Shown piece by piece: positions 35,825 through 50,824 of a DNA stretch of 64,000 bases. The DNA is from Parasponia andersonii (taxonomy: Eukaryota > Streptophyta > Magnoliopsida > Rosales > Cannabaceae), in NCBI GenBank assembly GCA_002914805.1, contig JXTB01000197.1, forward strand, positions 305,490 through 369,489, read 5' to 3'. The first letter of the stretch is position 1. The number at the start of each line of letters is the position of its first letter. A model generated the notes under the pieces. The model had not been told where the DNA came from. It saw only the letters and a program-made list of their open reading frames with translations, and did not search any database. Made by a program: the position numbers and the translations under genes.

Positions 35825-38309
35825 ATGGATTCCTTGAATAAACTAGAGAAAAACCGAACAAGTACTCTCCCTGCTAATTTCAACAACAATGCGAGAAACA
35901 TTCCTAGAAACAGTCTTACCACCCCATGCATCACCCCTTTTTGTTTCTTCTGCACCATGAAAGAGCCGGACTCCAGACAAAGAAGAGCCAAAATAGCAAA
36001 CTGCTTCAAGCAAATGCCTATAAGAACCGATCAAGAAAATGTTTTGGTCCTGAGTGGTCTTTGGCATATAGCAATGAGTCACCCCGATGACTCCGAGTTT
36101 CCATCCCTCGGCGTTTTCGAATGCATGGCAAGTTTAATCCAAAAAGCTCTAAACGACAAGGAATGGCTTAGCAGGGAGCAAAACATATACATTCCTTACT
36201 ATGCCGCTCATGTCATTGGCTCTTACACCATGAAGAAGGTCGAGTTTGCCGAGATGGCTGTGGGGTCAGGCGTTATTCCACCATTGATGGAGCTTCTTAG
36301 AGGAAAAAACATGAGTTGGGTTGAACAAAGGGTTGCTGTTCGAGCACTCGGTCACCTCGCAAGCTACGAAAGAACATTTGAAGCCTTATCTCAATACGAG
36401 GAAGAGGTGGTAAGGTTAGCCATGAGTTTAGCTTCTACTTGCCTTGATGTCGTTTATGATAACTTTGTAGGAGTTAAGGACACTAAAATGAGGCTAAAAT
36501 ATCATAGTGATTTGCTTACTAGAGGAGTTGGAGGGTTAGAAATGGAAAACTTCAAGGCCGAGGAGTGGACTAGCCAAATTCAGTGTTGGTCACTCTATCT
36601 TTTAAACTGTTTTGCTTATAAAGAGAGGTCTTTGAATATCATTTGTGAGAAGGAGTTTCTGAAAAATCTTTGTGGGATGTGGGGTGGATTGGCCAACCAC
36701 GTGTCACCTGCTGGGGTTGGACTTATTAGAATTTTATGCTACAACAAATATGGGAGGAAAAAAATTGCTGAGATGAAAGAGGTTATAGAATATCTCTGTA
36801 ATCTCTCAAGGTCTTCTGATGATTGGCAATATATGGGAATTGATTGCCTTCTTTTGCTACTCAAAGACCTAGAAACCAGGTACAAAGTTATTGGCATTGC
36901 TCTCTTGTTTCTTGTTGATTTGGTTGAACTTAGAGACCTTGGAGATAGAACCAACTTGGGTGAAGAAATCACAAAATCACTTCTTTTAGATTATAGTAAG
37001 GAAAAGAAATTGATGAAATTTAACATTAATAGCAAAGTTCAAAAGGCATTCGAAGATTTATGGGATTGGAAGGTAGAGAGGAGGAGGAAAGAAAAATTAA
37101 TATCTGAAGAAAAACTTGAGGAGAGAAGGGTTTTGGTCGGATTGATTAAACAACAAGCAAACCGTTTGTATTGTTTAGGAGAAATAGAAGAAGCTGCGAG
37201 GAAGTATTCTGAAGCATTGGCTTTGTGTCCTATTAAGTTAGGGAAAGAGAGAATGGTGCTTTATAGTAACAGAGCTCAGTGTCAATTGTTGCTTAAAGAT
37301 CCAGATTCGGCCATTAGAGACTCTACAAGAGCTCTTTGCCTGTCAACTCCAGCAAATTCACATGGTAAAAGCCTTTGGAGAAGATCACAGGCTTATGACA
37401 TGAAGGGTTTGGCCAAAGAGAGTTTGATGGACTGCATAATGTTCCTCAATGGTTGCATCAAGTCAGATCCAGAGGTCACCAAGCGTAGTGTGAAGATTCC
37501 ATACTATGCAGCTCGCATGATTAGCAAACAGATGGAAGCTACGTGGCTTTTTGCCATGTCACGGTCAAAATCACGAGGTGATCGGCATGAGAGTACTGGC
37601 AATGATGAGGGCCCATACTACAAAGAGATGATGAGGAATATAATGGACAAAAGAGGTACGTAAGAATAATATTAGCCTTTATGTTTTTGATAATTAATGA
37701 GGCAAAAAATGTTAATTGAGTCATCAGTGGTAATCATGGTCACTCAACATTTATCTACAGATCAAAATCCGCATGCAAAATTATGTGCATTGATCATATG
37801 TTATAATACATGAGTCTCAAAATTAACATGTGAATATGTAATTGGTTAAGAACAAGTAAAGCGATGATTATGATTAATACTGGTCAATGATGATCATATG
37901 GGGTGACAAACAATATCGTTACAGTGTTACACTTCAAAAACCGAAAATTGAAAAGCAAATTTTGAAATTCAAATTGGCTTTTATTATGTCTTTCTTTCTT
38001 TTACATGGCGTGCCTAAGTTTAGGACACTTTATAGGGTAATCCTTAAGAGTCAATCACTGTCTTATATGTGGAAATTTTCAGGTCTGTCAACCATTAGAG
38101 AAGAACCTTTCAATGGAAAGGAAGAGATCAATGGGAGAAAGCTGGAAAGACCAAGAAGGATTTCTAAAAGAGCTGTCGTTAAACGACCCACGAGTCAAAT
38201 AGGGCTACCATATGTTACTATTAAAAATGATCATGGGATACATTATGGTGGATCTAAATCATGCGAGGGTTATTCAAAATTCTCACCTTTAGATGTTATC
38301 AGCTTTTAG
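35825..38309 (+). CDS. ARM-repeat/TPR-repeat protein, two exons
   Basis: Exon 1 is 35825-37655 (donor agag|gtacgt) and exon 2 is 38083-38309 (acceptor tttcag|gt). The phase joins to give 685 residues. The ATG sits in ccATGG context. Residues about 100-410 are helical and resemble armadillo repeats (for example GVIPPLMELLRGKN and VAVRALGHLASYERTF). Residues about 435-545 form a TPR region (QANRLYCLGEIEEAARKYSEAL, VLYSNRAQCQLLL, SAIRDSTRAL). Plants have a family with this ARM-then-TPR plan, presumably protein-binding scaffolds, of unknown function. Exon 1 alone would end at 37663 with 612 residues, so the basic, Lys/Arg-rich 75-residue tail depends on splicing and is the less certain part. The gene appears intact. 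Confidence 0.85.
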
Positions 38310-41300
38310 AGGTACTTATTATAAACGGAAAATGTTGAATGATGTACTTCTTCACAAAGCAACTCATTGTTACAATATTTTGCTTTCTGATGATCAGTAT
38401 GCCATATGATGTTGTCATATTTGAGTATAAAGAATAGGGGTAAGCTAGTGGAATGGACCACATTAGCATATCATCAACGACTCAATTGAATAACAACAAG
38501 AGAAACTGTTGTGCTCATTAAAATAAAAGGCAATAATCAGTACTGGAATAGATCAATGAATAGCGCGGTTATTAGTATTGAAATTTAATTAGTGGTATTA
38601 TATGTATTAGTATAATCAGGAACTGTACGTTATTTTGAGAAGAAAAAATGCTTTCATTAATAATAGAAAGTTAGTATACAATACCCATAAAGGCATTTAA
38701 GTACCAAGTATATCTCCGTAAAGAACAAATTAAACTCAAAAGAGTAATTTTCCGAGGTAAGATTCTCGTGAAATCGAATATGAATAAAATCGACTTTGAA
38801 TATAAGAGGACTCATATAAATAATTATTATTCTGCTTTTTAATATAGATTTTTACTTCCATTCAACTTTTTTCGTTGGTGTCTCTTTTTCTGAATCCAAA
38901 TATCATCGTTTGAGGACAAATATTATTATACAAATTATCTAAATTTGAGTTTTTTCGTTGGTGTCTTTTTTTTGAATCAAAATATATTATACAAATTATC
39001 TAAATTTAAGTTAGAAATGATACAAATCTTGATGATGATGATCACGTTAAAAAAATCAAAAACTTAATATTATTTATGAATCTAGACCTATTATAATGAT
39101 TAAAAATTAAAAAAAAAATTCAAAATCATCACATATTAAAATATGAATGAATTAAAATCATTATAGATTTAGATCTAGATCTACGTGAAATTATATATCT
39201 TTTTGATAGAATAGTTATTTTAAAACAAATAAATAGATTTTCCAAAGAAAGATCGAAAAAAATCCTCTCCCGATTAGAAATTACTTGTATGTGCAAATAG
39301 AAATAATCATCATGAAAGTGGTGCACGTATGGGGAATTATTTTTTAGTTTGACAATTTTTTGAAAACCAGATATATGTTACCTTTTAAAAGGAAAGAAAA
39401 TGTTTAACAAAAAAAAAAAAAAAGGAAGAAAATAATAATAGCAGTACGTATAGTAAGAATATATCGCCATAATACGAAAGCGGGACTAATTCAATTTCAT
39501 TTATGTTTTATCCCGAGGATAATTTTAAAAGCCTTCTTTCCGTTTTGACTATAAAATCAACATATGGTTTTTGAATGATCAATATCAAAATGTACGAAAC
39601 TAGTTAAAATCTAACGTGCAAATCATGATCACTCAAAAACTTTTAGGAGTCTGTTAAGATCTATATGTGTACTACTCGGTGATTAATACTTGGGGTAATT
39701 TTTCATGCATAGCTCATTGTTTATTATTATCATAATCAGGCTTTAATTATTTCAATTGTAAAATTTTCAACAACCATAACTTATTATTTTTTTAAAAAAA
39801 AAATACGAATGTGTAGAGAAACTTTGACTTTTTTTTGCACAATAAATCACCAAAGATATGACAGTTTGTCGGAACTTTTACGCGAACAACAATGATTAAT
39901 TTTTATTAAAATACTATAATTATCTTGTAGAGAATTTGCTTCATCCCTCTCCCTCTCCAGCCTCGACAAACACATATTCCAAACCTCAGTTTCCTACAAC
40001 TTCATTTATTTTTGCTTTCCACTTGGATAAACCACAAGTATTAATTAGTTCAGTAATTAATTTCATAAGTGATCATGTGCATATAACTATCAACTTGGAT
40101 TCATGATAAGAACAGTACGAACATTAATCATATAGCTAGAAGATGAAGACAAAAGATCCGTTATATATTAAACGGTAACTCTGAAATTAATCTGAATTTC
40201 AAGCTCCAAAGACTAGGAGAATCAAATCAGTGTAAACCTGTAAAGTGGGCTTTTCTAATTGAAAACATAAACAAATCATGGTTGATGATCAAGGTTAGGT
40301 AGATCTTCACTTACACATGAAATAAAGACAAAAATCTCGAATATTGCAGTGTCATTTTGAATTTGAGGTAGGCTTAGGCTAGCTTTACATTTCTGACTTT
40401 TTAATGGAAACGGTATGTACTCATCTTTTCAATAATGTGCCTCTATTGCTAAATCAGATTGTGGGCAGCTCGTTACTTATAATTATTTGTTGAATCCGAC
40501 GCCGCCTATAAGGAAACTATATAGCACATAGCACTATGTCTTCGTGACTGAAAAAAAAAAAACGAAAAAAAAAAGGGAAAAAAAAAAAGAAATGAAGATA
40601 CCAAACATTGAGCGGCTCTAATTTTGATCACAAAACGAAGAAAATACAATTTGTATTTGAACTTGAAAATGTCCAAATTATCTGTTTGATGTTGCATCAT
40701 ATTAAATACTTAAATGAAAAATTATTATATTTCAAAATTCACTAGGTAGTTTTTGAGTTTAAATAATATCAAATCATAAATTCATTGCTCGACACTAAAA
40801 TTGGAGTTGAGTTCGAACTCGAACCTTTCACAATCTTTCAATCCGAAAAGTCAGAAAGGTCTTTCAAAGCACAACATAAGTCTTCCTTGGGTTTTTTGGA
40901 TAGATGTTGTAGGACGTATAATGGATCTTTTTGCTCAATTTTAGATTTTTCAAATTAATTTTGTTATTAATTTTTCCTTTTAGATCATATCCTACATTAA
41001 TAAAGTTGCTTTCAAGGTGGCAATTGGAATTTGACCAAAAACCTTTTTTTTTTTTTCGCAAGAATGTTTTCGAGTTTTTTTTTTTTTTTGTTTGCCCCAA
41101 ATTATATAGAATGTCTCAAATATGTCCCTTGAACTGTTAAAAGTTTCTACTTTGCCTCTCAAATTACTAAAATGTCAAGCAAACATACAAAAATCAACAT
41201 GCATAATAATTTTAGTGTTTGCTGAAAATATAGATAATTATTTTGGAAAAAAATCAGTAAAATAGTATGGGCATTTTTTGTCTGTTTGGTGTGGTGGTTC

Positions 41301-42044
41301 ACTAAGTAAAATTGGAATTTTTAGTACATATTGAAACACAGAATTTTTTAAGAACTTTTTTTTCTTCCCATGTTGTTCTCGGTGAACAATTATAACAAAC
41401 TGATACAATGTGAGAATTTGAGAAAAAGACAGAGATACTAATTTCAGCCGAAATGACATTTTTTATGTATTTTTTCAAAAATAACAATTTTAGTAGCATA
41501 AAAAATGTCTTGACCTCCAATAAAAAAGTCATCAATAATAGTTTTCTTTTTATAGTTAAGAAACTTTTAAACTATGGTCAAAGAGTCTGACACTCCTAAA
41601 AATGTCATTTTTAGAATCAAAATACAAAAAAAAAGTCATTTGGCCCAAACTAGTCATACCCATCTCCTTTACTCAAACAATATTCTTCGGCCCATCCAGA
41701 GCCAAAAATCCAAAAAAAAAAAATCCTAGGCCCAGAAAAGCCCAAGCAAATCCCCCTTGCGTCGGTCCCATACTCCACAGTGTGGCTACGTCATGGCGCG
41801 CGAAATTTTGAAGACCCAAATGATGCGGCTCCGACCGAAGTCCGAACCAAACCTCCCGTCACTATGCGGAGGCGGCCTGTCATTTGGATTTGGTAGCTGT
41901 CCCTTTACATTACAATTCATCAACAAAAACCCATTTCTAGAACTAACAGTCTATGCCTTTCGTCTTTTGATTTTTAAATTTAAGACTCTCAACTCTTCTT
42001 TTACTGTTATTACCTTTCAATTCATCAACTCTCTCTCTCTCAAA
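38310..42044. other. AT-rich intergenic region
   Basis: No gene was seen. At 38866-39015 a segment of about 75 bp containing ttttttcgttggtgtc and acaaattatctaaattt occurs twice in imperfect tandem. The rest is poly-A/T-rich DNA with short random frames (39129-39326, 40506-40700, 40864-41100, 41238-41535). Confidence 0.6.
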
Positions 42045-43241
<1,197 letters not shown>

Positions 43242-45148
43242 CTTCAAATCTCTTTTCCCAACTACAGTGTATAATGTGTGTATATAATATATTTATATAT
43301 GTATAATTCTTTTCGGAAGATGTCTTTGTTAGTTGGGGAATTAGTGCATATTCATTAAAAGTACGTAGTACGTGCATTATGTACATAGGTCAATAAGTTG
43401 AAACTTCAAATGCAATAAGACGGTTTTTTTTTTTTTTTTTTAACACAGCTTTTTAGCTAGAATGGTTCAAGAGCCAACAATTTAAATTTATTTGCTGGGT
43501 CCAAAACGTTAGGAGGAAATCCTGAGAAATTAAAAAATTTGATTGAGTATATGATTATTTTTAAAATTTTATAACTGAATGTATATGTTTTTATATTTAG
43601 TATCAGTTACTATATTGAAATATATTGAGTTTGGTATATAAAATTTTACACTTAATATATAAACATATATATTAGACATTTTACTATAACATTTAATAAA
43701 GAGATATTTACTTAAATTAAGCCCAAAATTTGATCATAAATCTATAGATCCTGAAATTTACACTCAAGTATCTATTTTTATAAATATCTGTTTTTAATTT
43801 TTCTTTTAAAAATACTTATTTTTATGGTACACATTTTATGTGCAAAATATGAGTAGTATATATTTTCAATATAAATTTATTCATACGGAATATATTTTAT
43901 GTATAAAATATGAACAATATACATTTACAATGTAAATATTTACTATAATTTATATTTTTCGTTATAAATTTGACTTATAGATACATTTTTAAATATATGC
44001 CAATTGTATTATAATTTTTATTTATAAAATATGTTTCATAGTATACACTTGATGCATGAAAAGGTATACTATGGTATACATTATATTTGTAAAACACTAG
44101 TGCTGTACATTTATAACAAAATTGTATAAAAAGGATATTCATGAAATAAAAAAAAATGGGTATTGATGTAAATATGATTTTAAAAACTAGTATTTATGAA
44201 TCTTCCCCGAATATCAAACCAAACCCAACAAAATTGATATATAATAATTATAACTATTGTAAAATGTGACTTCAGCATGCTAGATTAATTATTATTTTTT
44301 CACTTGGTTAAAACATCGTCCTAAGTTAAAATGATATCAGAAAATTGAAATTGGCATAGTTTTGTTTTGGTAAATAGAATTCAAGTCCTACTCCACCATA
44401 TACGAATAAAATGACATATATAAGAAAATATAGAAATATATACGATAATTTTATTAGTTTTGTCGGATCAGTTTGACAGTTTGATTGCTTTTATGCCTCA
44501 AAATTTTTCATCAAATTGACCACCACAAACCAACTAAACCAACCAACCTCTAGAAAAAAAAAAAAAAACAATTAATTTAACTTGATTTGGTATGAATTGA
44601 TTGATTTTCATGATTTTTTTTTTTTTTTCAATTTTCATCTTAAGATACATAGCCATAACGAAACTGCTACCAAAAATCACATTAAGGCCAATTTGGGATT
44701 GTTCTTGGAGGCTATTTTTATCTTTCAAAAATAATTAGAGAAAAATATGAGAGAATAAACGTGGTAAATTTCTGCTTTTAGTAAGTAAATTTTAAAATTT
44801 GATATGTAATCATTTTTTAAGCAAAATTTTAGAAAATAGGATAAGAATTGCTTCTAACAAATTGATTTTGCTTTTATCATATAAGTTTCTTAAAATATCA
44901 TTCTATAACATGCATAATAATATATAGTTTATTAAGTACTTGCTTCTATAAAAGCACAACAATTTTGTAAATTTAATTTAACAAAAGCCTAGTATATTTT
45001 TCTGATAGTCTCTTACTCATAGTACAACTAGTATAACTGGCATGAACTTTCAAAAATGAGCCAAACAATCATACAAGCAAGTGCAAACCAAATACTTAGC
45101 CTCAGACCTCTATCTAACATGCAAATTTAAATGCTTACACCTTGTCTT
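43242..45148. other. AT-rich region downstream of the PRISE copy
   Basis: No gene was seen. It includes a poly-T run near 43424-43441, the dispersed repeat at 43675-44215, and A/T runs. The open frame on the minus strand at 44534-44728 is low complexity. Confidence 0.6.
43675..44215. repeat. Dispersed AT-rich repeat, family member 1
   Basis: It shares order and wording with 61060-61530: cccaaaatttg.tcat, a tttttaatttttctttnaaaaatac block, repeated tttatgtgnaaaatatga motifs, tataaaaagg and an ending agtatttatgaa that is complementary to the cataaata near the start. Its first 60-80 bases also occur inverted at 28205-28321. It is non-coding and probably a fold-back element. Confidence 0.6.
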
Positions 45149-45984
45149 AATTTTGTAGTTGTACTTTTAATGTCTTAATTAAACACTTTAGTTTTGAAAA
45201 CATCCTAATTGAGCACAACCTTTATGACTTGAAATTTGAGGCTCATTTAGCACACAAGATTGAATAGATTAGATTATCTAGTTCTATATTGTATTTAGTG
45301 CAAGACAGGACTAGAACAAAATACATAATAAAAAAAATTATATTTTATTCGCAAAATAATAAAATACATATTTGGTAAAATTAAAAGATAATTAAATAAA
45401 ATAACATATTTTGAATTTATTTTGAGAAATATGCTACATTAAAAGTTTTGTCATAAAAAGTAATATATATATATTTAAAAAAATTGAAGATAAAAATACA
45501 ACTTAAAAATTTATCCAAAAAAAGTCTTTTTTTCTCTTTTTTAGGGGGAAAAAAGAAAAAAAAAAAGAATACTTTGTCCCTTGATAGCGGCTAAATAAAC
45601 CCAATCTTTAGGTGAGATAATTTAGTCTCGTGTCAAATGGACTAAATTTGGTACTAGACTCTTTAGTCCAATCTTTTACAAGACACAAACAAAAGATTGG
45701 ATAAAAGAGTCCAGTCTCATATTCTTATCCAGTCTTCTAAACCAGTCCTGAGTTATCTTAAAATTATTCCACAATTATTTAAATAAATTAAAATTCCTCG
45801 TTCATTTAGTTTATGTTTTTTTAATTAAAATGCAAAAAATATTATAGAGAAAAGCATTTATTATAGCTAAACCACCTAGAAATTTGCAAGGATAGCAAGT
45901 AGGGGGGAACAAATTAGTCAAAAACTAGACATATTTGACCCCTTAGTCCACATCCTCAATTGATAAATTCGAGTTCAATTGAAC

Positions 45985-46150
45985 CCATAGAATAGTTTTT
46001 GATTTAATTTTCATATAGTCTAATTAGTAATCACACCTACCTCTAATGTTGAGCCTATAGAATAGTTTTTGATTTAATTTTCATATAGCCTAATTAGTAA
46101 TTACACCTACCTCTAATGTCGATGTCTAGAGTTCAATCCTCCTCACCTAG
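45985..46150. repeat. 70-bp tandem repeat with a SINE-like tail
   Basis: A 70-bp unit from ccatagaatagtttttg to cctctaatgt is present twice (about 45985-46124). The sequence after it, acctacctctaatgtcgatg then gagttcaatcctcctcacc, resembles the B-box side of tRNA-derived plant SINEs in degraded form. The SINE assignment is tentative. Confidence 0.5.
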
Positions 46151-46952
46151 TGTCAGGGAAAAAAAAAAAGAAGAAAATAGTTCTCGAGATGGGTAAGATA
46201 AATAATATAGGATGTCTTTTATTGTTTATAAAAGCTTATTCTATGCAAAGTTCAAAATTTTCATTAAAAAAATGTCCCTAACTATAAGTCCCTAAGGAAA
46301 TTCCTCAAAATGGCTTTCAAAAATTTCGAAAATGACATAAGCATGTACAAAGCCGAATACGATTGGTATGAGAATTCTGAACTCTTAAAAATGCTCAAAA
46401 TCCAAAAGTTGAGAATTTCGTGTATGGCTCAAATGATTTTTTATTCATACTTCTAATTAACCTGAAATTGACTTGAAATCTACCAAAGACTTTATGATTC
46501 TATTAAAATAGGCTATTGTGCTTACAAATAGCGTTCTTTATACAAGTTAGTGAATTTAATCTAGAATTGTTGCAACAAAAGGGGGTATTTGAATGGATTA
46601 ATGAGCTCAATAACCTATCCCTATCATCCTCTTTTGTAGAATAATCTCATTCTTTTTATTTTTTTTTTCTTATGATGTTTTTTTAAGCTTTTATTGCTAA
46701 CGCTGTGCATAAAACCAAAAATGTTTTAGTCGAGCTCAACCGAATTTAGTTGAATCATCTTGATTGACCTAGTCAAATTCTATGGAGATTTTTGGCTGAA
46801 TCACTATTTCCAAATCCAAAAAATCATCGTTTCAAGCTTTGAAATTGTTATCTAGGCTTTGAAATTGCAGTCTTAAACCTCCTAACTTTGAAAACTCATC
46901 TTCTAAATAACATTTTATTGCCTGAACATTAAATATTCATTTTTTTTAAAAG

Positions 46953-47310
46953 AGATAATATTACTTTTATACATTATATTTTAACACTTTGTTCAAATTG
47001 TATCTTGTGTTTTGGTTATTATCAATATTGATCATTAGATTTGAAATCTATTATAAATTTATATTATGACATCAATTTAGATCAGTTAATTTATCAAGAT
47101 AATTTAATAAACTTATTCTTGAATCGGTTTTTATATGATATATTTTCAATTTTTTAAATTACATCTTGTTAAATTAATTATTCTAAATTAGTGTTAGGGT
47201 ATAAATTTGTAATAAATATTAAATCTAAGGGTCAATATTGATAATAACTAAAATACAAGGTATGAACTAAATAAAATGTCAAAATATAAAGTATAAAAGT
47301 GATATTATCT
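46953..47310. repeat. Fold-back MITE of about 358 bp
   Basis: The first 20 bases, agataatattacttttatac, match the reverse complement of the last 20 with one mismatch, and the pairing continues for about 115 bases per side (ggttattatcaatattga against tcaatattgataataact). This makes a near full-length hairpin. It lies inside the part of copy A that copy B lacks. Confidence 0.8.
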
Positions 47311-47685
47311 ATTGAAAAATGACATGATTCAAAGTTAGAAAAAAGACATTCTTAGGAGTACAAAAGTCTCCTTATAAAAAGGTTACTTAAGTAAATATCA
47401 AAGGTTCAACCATATAACTTAAAAGTCTTATATGAAAAACTGACTTTGAATGCATATCTAATAAATGCAGGTTTATCAAGAGAGCAAAAAAACTTTGAAT
47501 TATTAATTTATCCGCATCTCCCGTCGTTATATACCCAATAGCTAATATTTTCCTTTTACTATTATTTTTTGCTTTTTGTAACTAAACAAATTTTTTTTTT
47601 TTAAAATTTTTTTTTTAAAAATTTTTTTTTTCTTGGGTTGAAATAAAGGGGAGTTTTCCCCCTAATATTTGTCATTTTAACTTGG

Positions 47686-48221
47686 GTTAATGGCACAAAT
47701 GATCCATAAGTATCTAATTTGTAACAATTTGATCTTCAAAGTTTCTATTGTCGTAATTAAGTCTCTAAATTTTCTAATTTATAGTAATTTAGTTCATAAA
47801 TTATCTAATCTTATAATTTACTTTTAGATTTTTGTCAAAAAGCATATGCGGTGGTATCTGAAAGTATGTTTCAAAAGTAATTTAGGAATTTCAAGTATAA
47901 AAATGAATAATCATTAAAAAATTTTCACTAAATTTATAAACTCATGAATTCTAAAAAAAAGTGCAAAGAATATATTTTTCATTTTCTCGAATTCTTTTGT
48001 TCAATATATTTTATTTTTAAATACTCTTTTAGATGCTACAATGTGATCTTTATATGTATTTTTTGTCATAAATTTAATAATATGATACAATTTAGATAAT
48101 ATAAAGACTAAATTATTATATATCCAGAAATTTAAGAGTTTAATGGTCACAATTGAAACTTTGAAGACCAGTTTACCACGATTTGGATAGTTCAGGAACT
48201 ATTTGGGACATAAATGGGTAA
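47686..48221. repeat. Fold-back element, family F copy 1
   Basis: Left-arm sequence such as atttgtaacaatttgatcttcaaagttt is mirrored by the right arm (aaactttgaagaccagtttaccacgatt). The ends ggttaatggcacaaatgatcc and ggaactatttgggacataaatgggtaa are imperfect inverted repeats. Related copies lie at about 49495-50026 and 58690-59236. Confidence 0.7.
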
Positions 48222-49003
48222 CTTGCAGCAAAAATCTCCAACTTTTAGTATCTTTTGTATTTAGGTTCCTAACCTTCAAATTTTAGCATGAAAATCCCTA
48301 ACCTCCAAAGAGAAAGCAACTTTAGTCCCTTGTGTAAATTCCATCCAAATCCACGTTAAAAACCACTACTACATGGTCTGTTCTGTTTTGAAAGATAACT
48401 AATTAAATACCAGTAATATTATATATGAATACCCATTTCTTCTATCGGTAATATTATATATGCAAAAACAAATAGAAAGCAAGATCTAAAAATTTTCCTG
48501 CAAACTAGTAACATTATGTGCAAAAAAAACAAAATTCAAAGTCAATATTTCCTCGTTCGATTTCGTCGAGTAAAAGGTGCACGAGCTCACTCAATTTCTA
48601 GTTTACTATTTTTTTTTTTCCCGAGAGAAAACTTGGTTTACTATATGAACATGATCCATTTGATAATCCCTTTGGTTGGATTTAATTTAGGTTGATGCTT
48701 GACTTTTGATGGGTCATTTGCTAAAACTCAAATGGGTAAACAACAATCAATGGTTTAGCAAAAATTTTCATGAATTTTCTTTTGTACATTTTCTTAGCAA
48801 GGAAATAGTGTCAAAAATAAGAAAAACTTAAAAATCCATGTACTGAAAATAAATAATTTATATAATAGTTCTACCATTTGATAAAACCATTCATGTTCAA
48901 AGCCTAAAAGAAATCAAAATGGTTCCTTTGGAAGATAACAGTTTGTTTGATTGTTTGTTGGCCAGTAATGGTATACACTAAATTTCTTTAGTAAATGTAT
49001 AAA

Positions 49004-49181
49004 TAAAACCCCAATCCATATAAGAGTTTGGGTTATATTTATATATATATATATATATTTATTGTTTTTACTGTGTAAGACGGATCATGGTAAGCAATGG
49101 GCCTTTAACGTAGAAATAGACGACACTGACAGTAAGGACCAATGTTGCTGCTCTTTTTGGAGGTTAAGGATTTTAGTGTCA
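49004..49181. other. Spacer between duplication copies A and B
   Basis: About 178 bp without a match in the other copy, including an AT run near 49039-49058. Confidence 0.6.
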
Positions 49182-50824
49182 AATTTTATAGTTGTACTTT
49201 TAATGTCTCAATTAAACACTTTAGTTTTGAAAACATCTTAATTGACCACAACTACACAAGATTGAATAGATTGGATTATCTAGTTCTATATTGCATTTGG
49301 ACCAGAACAAAATACATAATAAAAAAAATCATATTTTATTCACAAAATAATAAAATACATACCCAATAGCTAATATTTTCCGTTTACTATTATTTTTTGC
49401 TTTTTGTAACTAAACAAAATCTTATTTTTTTAATTTTTTTTTCTTGGGTTGAAATAAAAGGGGAATTTTTCTCTCTAATCTTTGTCGTTTTAACTTGGGT
49501 TAATGGCATAAATGGCCCTTAAAGTATTTAATCTGTAGCAATTTAGTTTTTAAAGTTTTCATACTCTGTAAATGTTTTAATTTGTAGTAATTTGATTCAC
49601 GAATTGTCTAATCTTATAACTTACTTTTAGATTTTTAACCAAACGTACACATAATGGCATCTGAAAGTATGTTTGAAAAATATTTTGGGAATTTCAAGTA
49701 TAAAAATAAATAATCATAGAAAAATTTTCACTAAGTTTGTAATCCCAACAGTCTTAAAATAAAAAGTGCAAAAAATATATTTTTCATTTTTTCGAATTCT
49801 TTTGTTCAGTATATTTTATTTTTAAATACTCTTTTAGATACTACAATGTGTTCTTCATATATATTTTTTGTCATAAATTTATAATATGTTACAATTTAGA
49901 CAATGTAAAGACCAAATTGCGATATATCTAAAAATTTAAAAGTTTAATGATCATAATTGAAACTTTGAAGACTAAATTGCCACGATTTGGATAGTTCAGG
50001 GACCATTTGCGCCATAAATGGGTAACTTATAACAAAAATCTCCAACTTTTAGTACCTTTTGTATTTAGGTTCCTAACCTTCAAATTTTAGCATGAAAATC
50101 CCTATCCTCCAAAGAGAGAGCAGCTTTAGTCCCTTGTGTAAATTCCGTCCAAATCCACGTTAAAAACCACTACTACATGGTCTGTTCTGTTTTGAAAGAT
50201 GACTAATTAAATACCAGTAATATTATATATAAATACCCATTTCTTCTATCGGTAATATTATATATGCAGAAACAAATAGAAAGCAAGATCTAAAAATTTT
50301 CTTGCAAACCAGTAACATTATGTGCAGAAAAAACAAAATTCGAAGTCAATATTTCCTCATTCGATTTCGTCGAGTAAAAGGTGCACGAGCTCACTTAATT
50401 TCTAGTTCTTAAGCTTAGTTTATTATTTTTTTTTTCTTCCCGAGAGAAAACTTGGTTTACCATATGAACATGATCCATTTGATAATCCCTTGGGGTTGGA
50501 TTTAATTTAGGTTGATGCTTGACTTTAGGTGGGTCATTTGCTAAAACTGAAATTGGTAAACAACAATCAATGGTTTAGCAAAAATTTTCATGAATTCTCC
50601 TTTGTACATTTTCTTAGCAAGGAAATAGAGACAAAAATAAGAAAAACTTAAAAATCCATGTACTGAAAATAAATAATTTATATAATAGTTCTACCATTTG
50701 ATAAAACCATTCATGTTTAAAGCCTAAAAGAAATCAAAATGGATCCTTTAGAAGAAAACAATTTGTTTGATTGTTTGTTGGGAAGCAGTGGTATACACTA
50801 AATCTTCTTTAGTTAATGTATAAT
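49182..50824. repeat. Segmental duplication, copy B (short form)
   Basis: Sequence matching 45149-45372 runs straight into sequence matching 47526 onward at about 49360 (aaatacat joined to acccaatagc). It then follows copy A to the gtatacactaaat...aatgtataa end. The open frame at 49142-49369 lies across this join and is not a gene. Confidence 0.85.
49495..50026. repeat. Fold-back element, family F copy 2 (within copy B)
   Basis: It is the counterpart of 47686-48221, with the same arm structure and the right end gggaccatttgcgccataaatgggtaac. Confidence 0.7.

Larger units (their letters stand above)
45149..49003. repeat. Segmental duplication, copy A (long form)
   Basis: The left part (45149-45372) matches 49182-49360, and the right part (47526-49003) matches 49361-50824, both in direct orientation and with few differences. 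Copy A contains about 2.15 kb between these parts that copy B lacks. No gene was found in it. It includes two fold-back elements (46953-47310 and 47686-48221) and a 70-bp tandem repeat (45985-46124). Confidence 0.85.
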
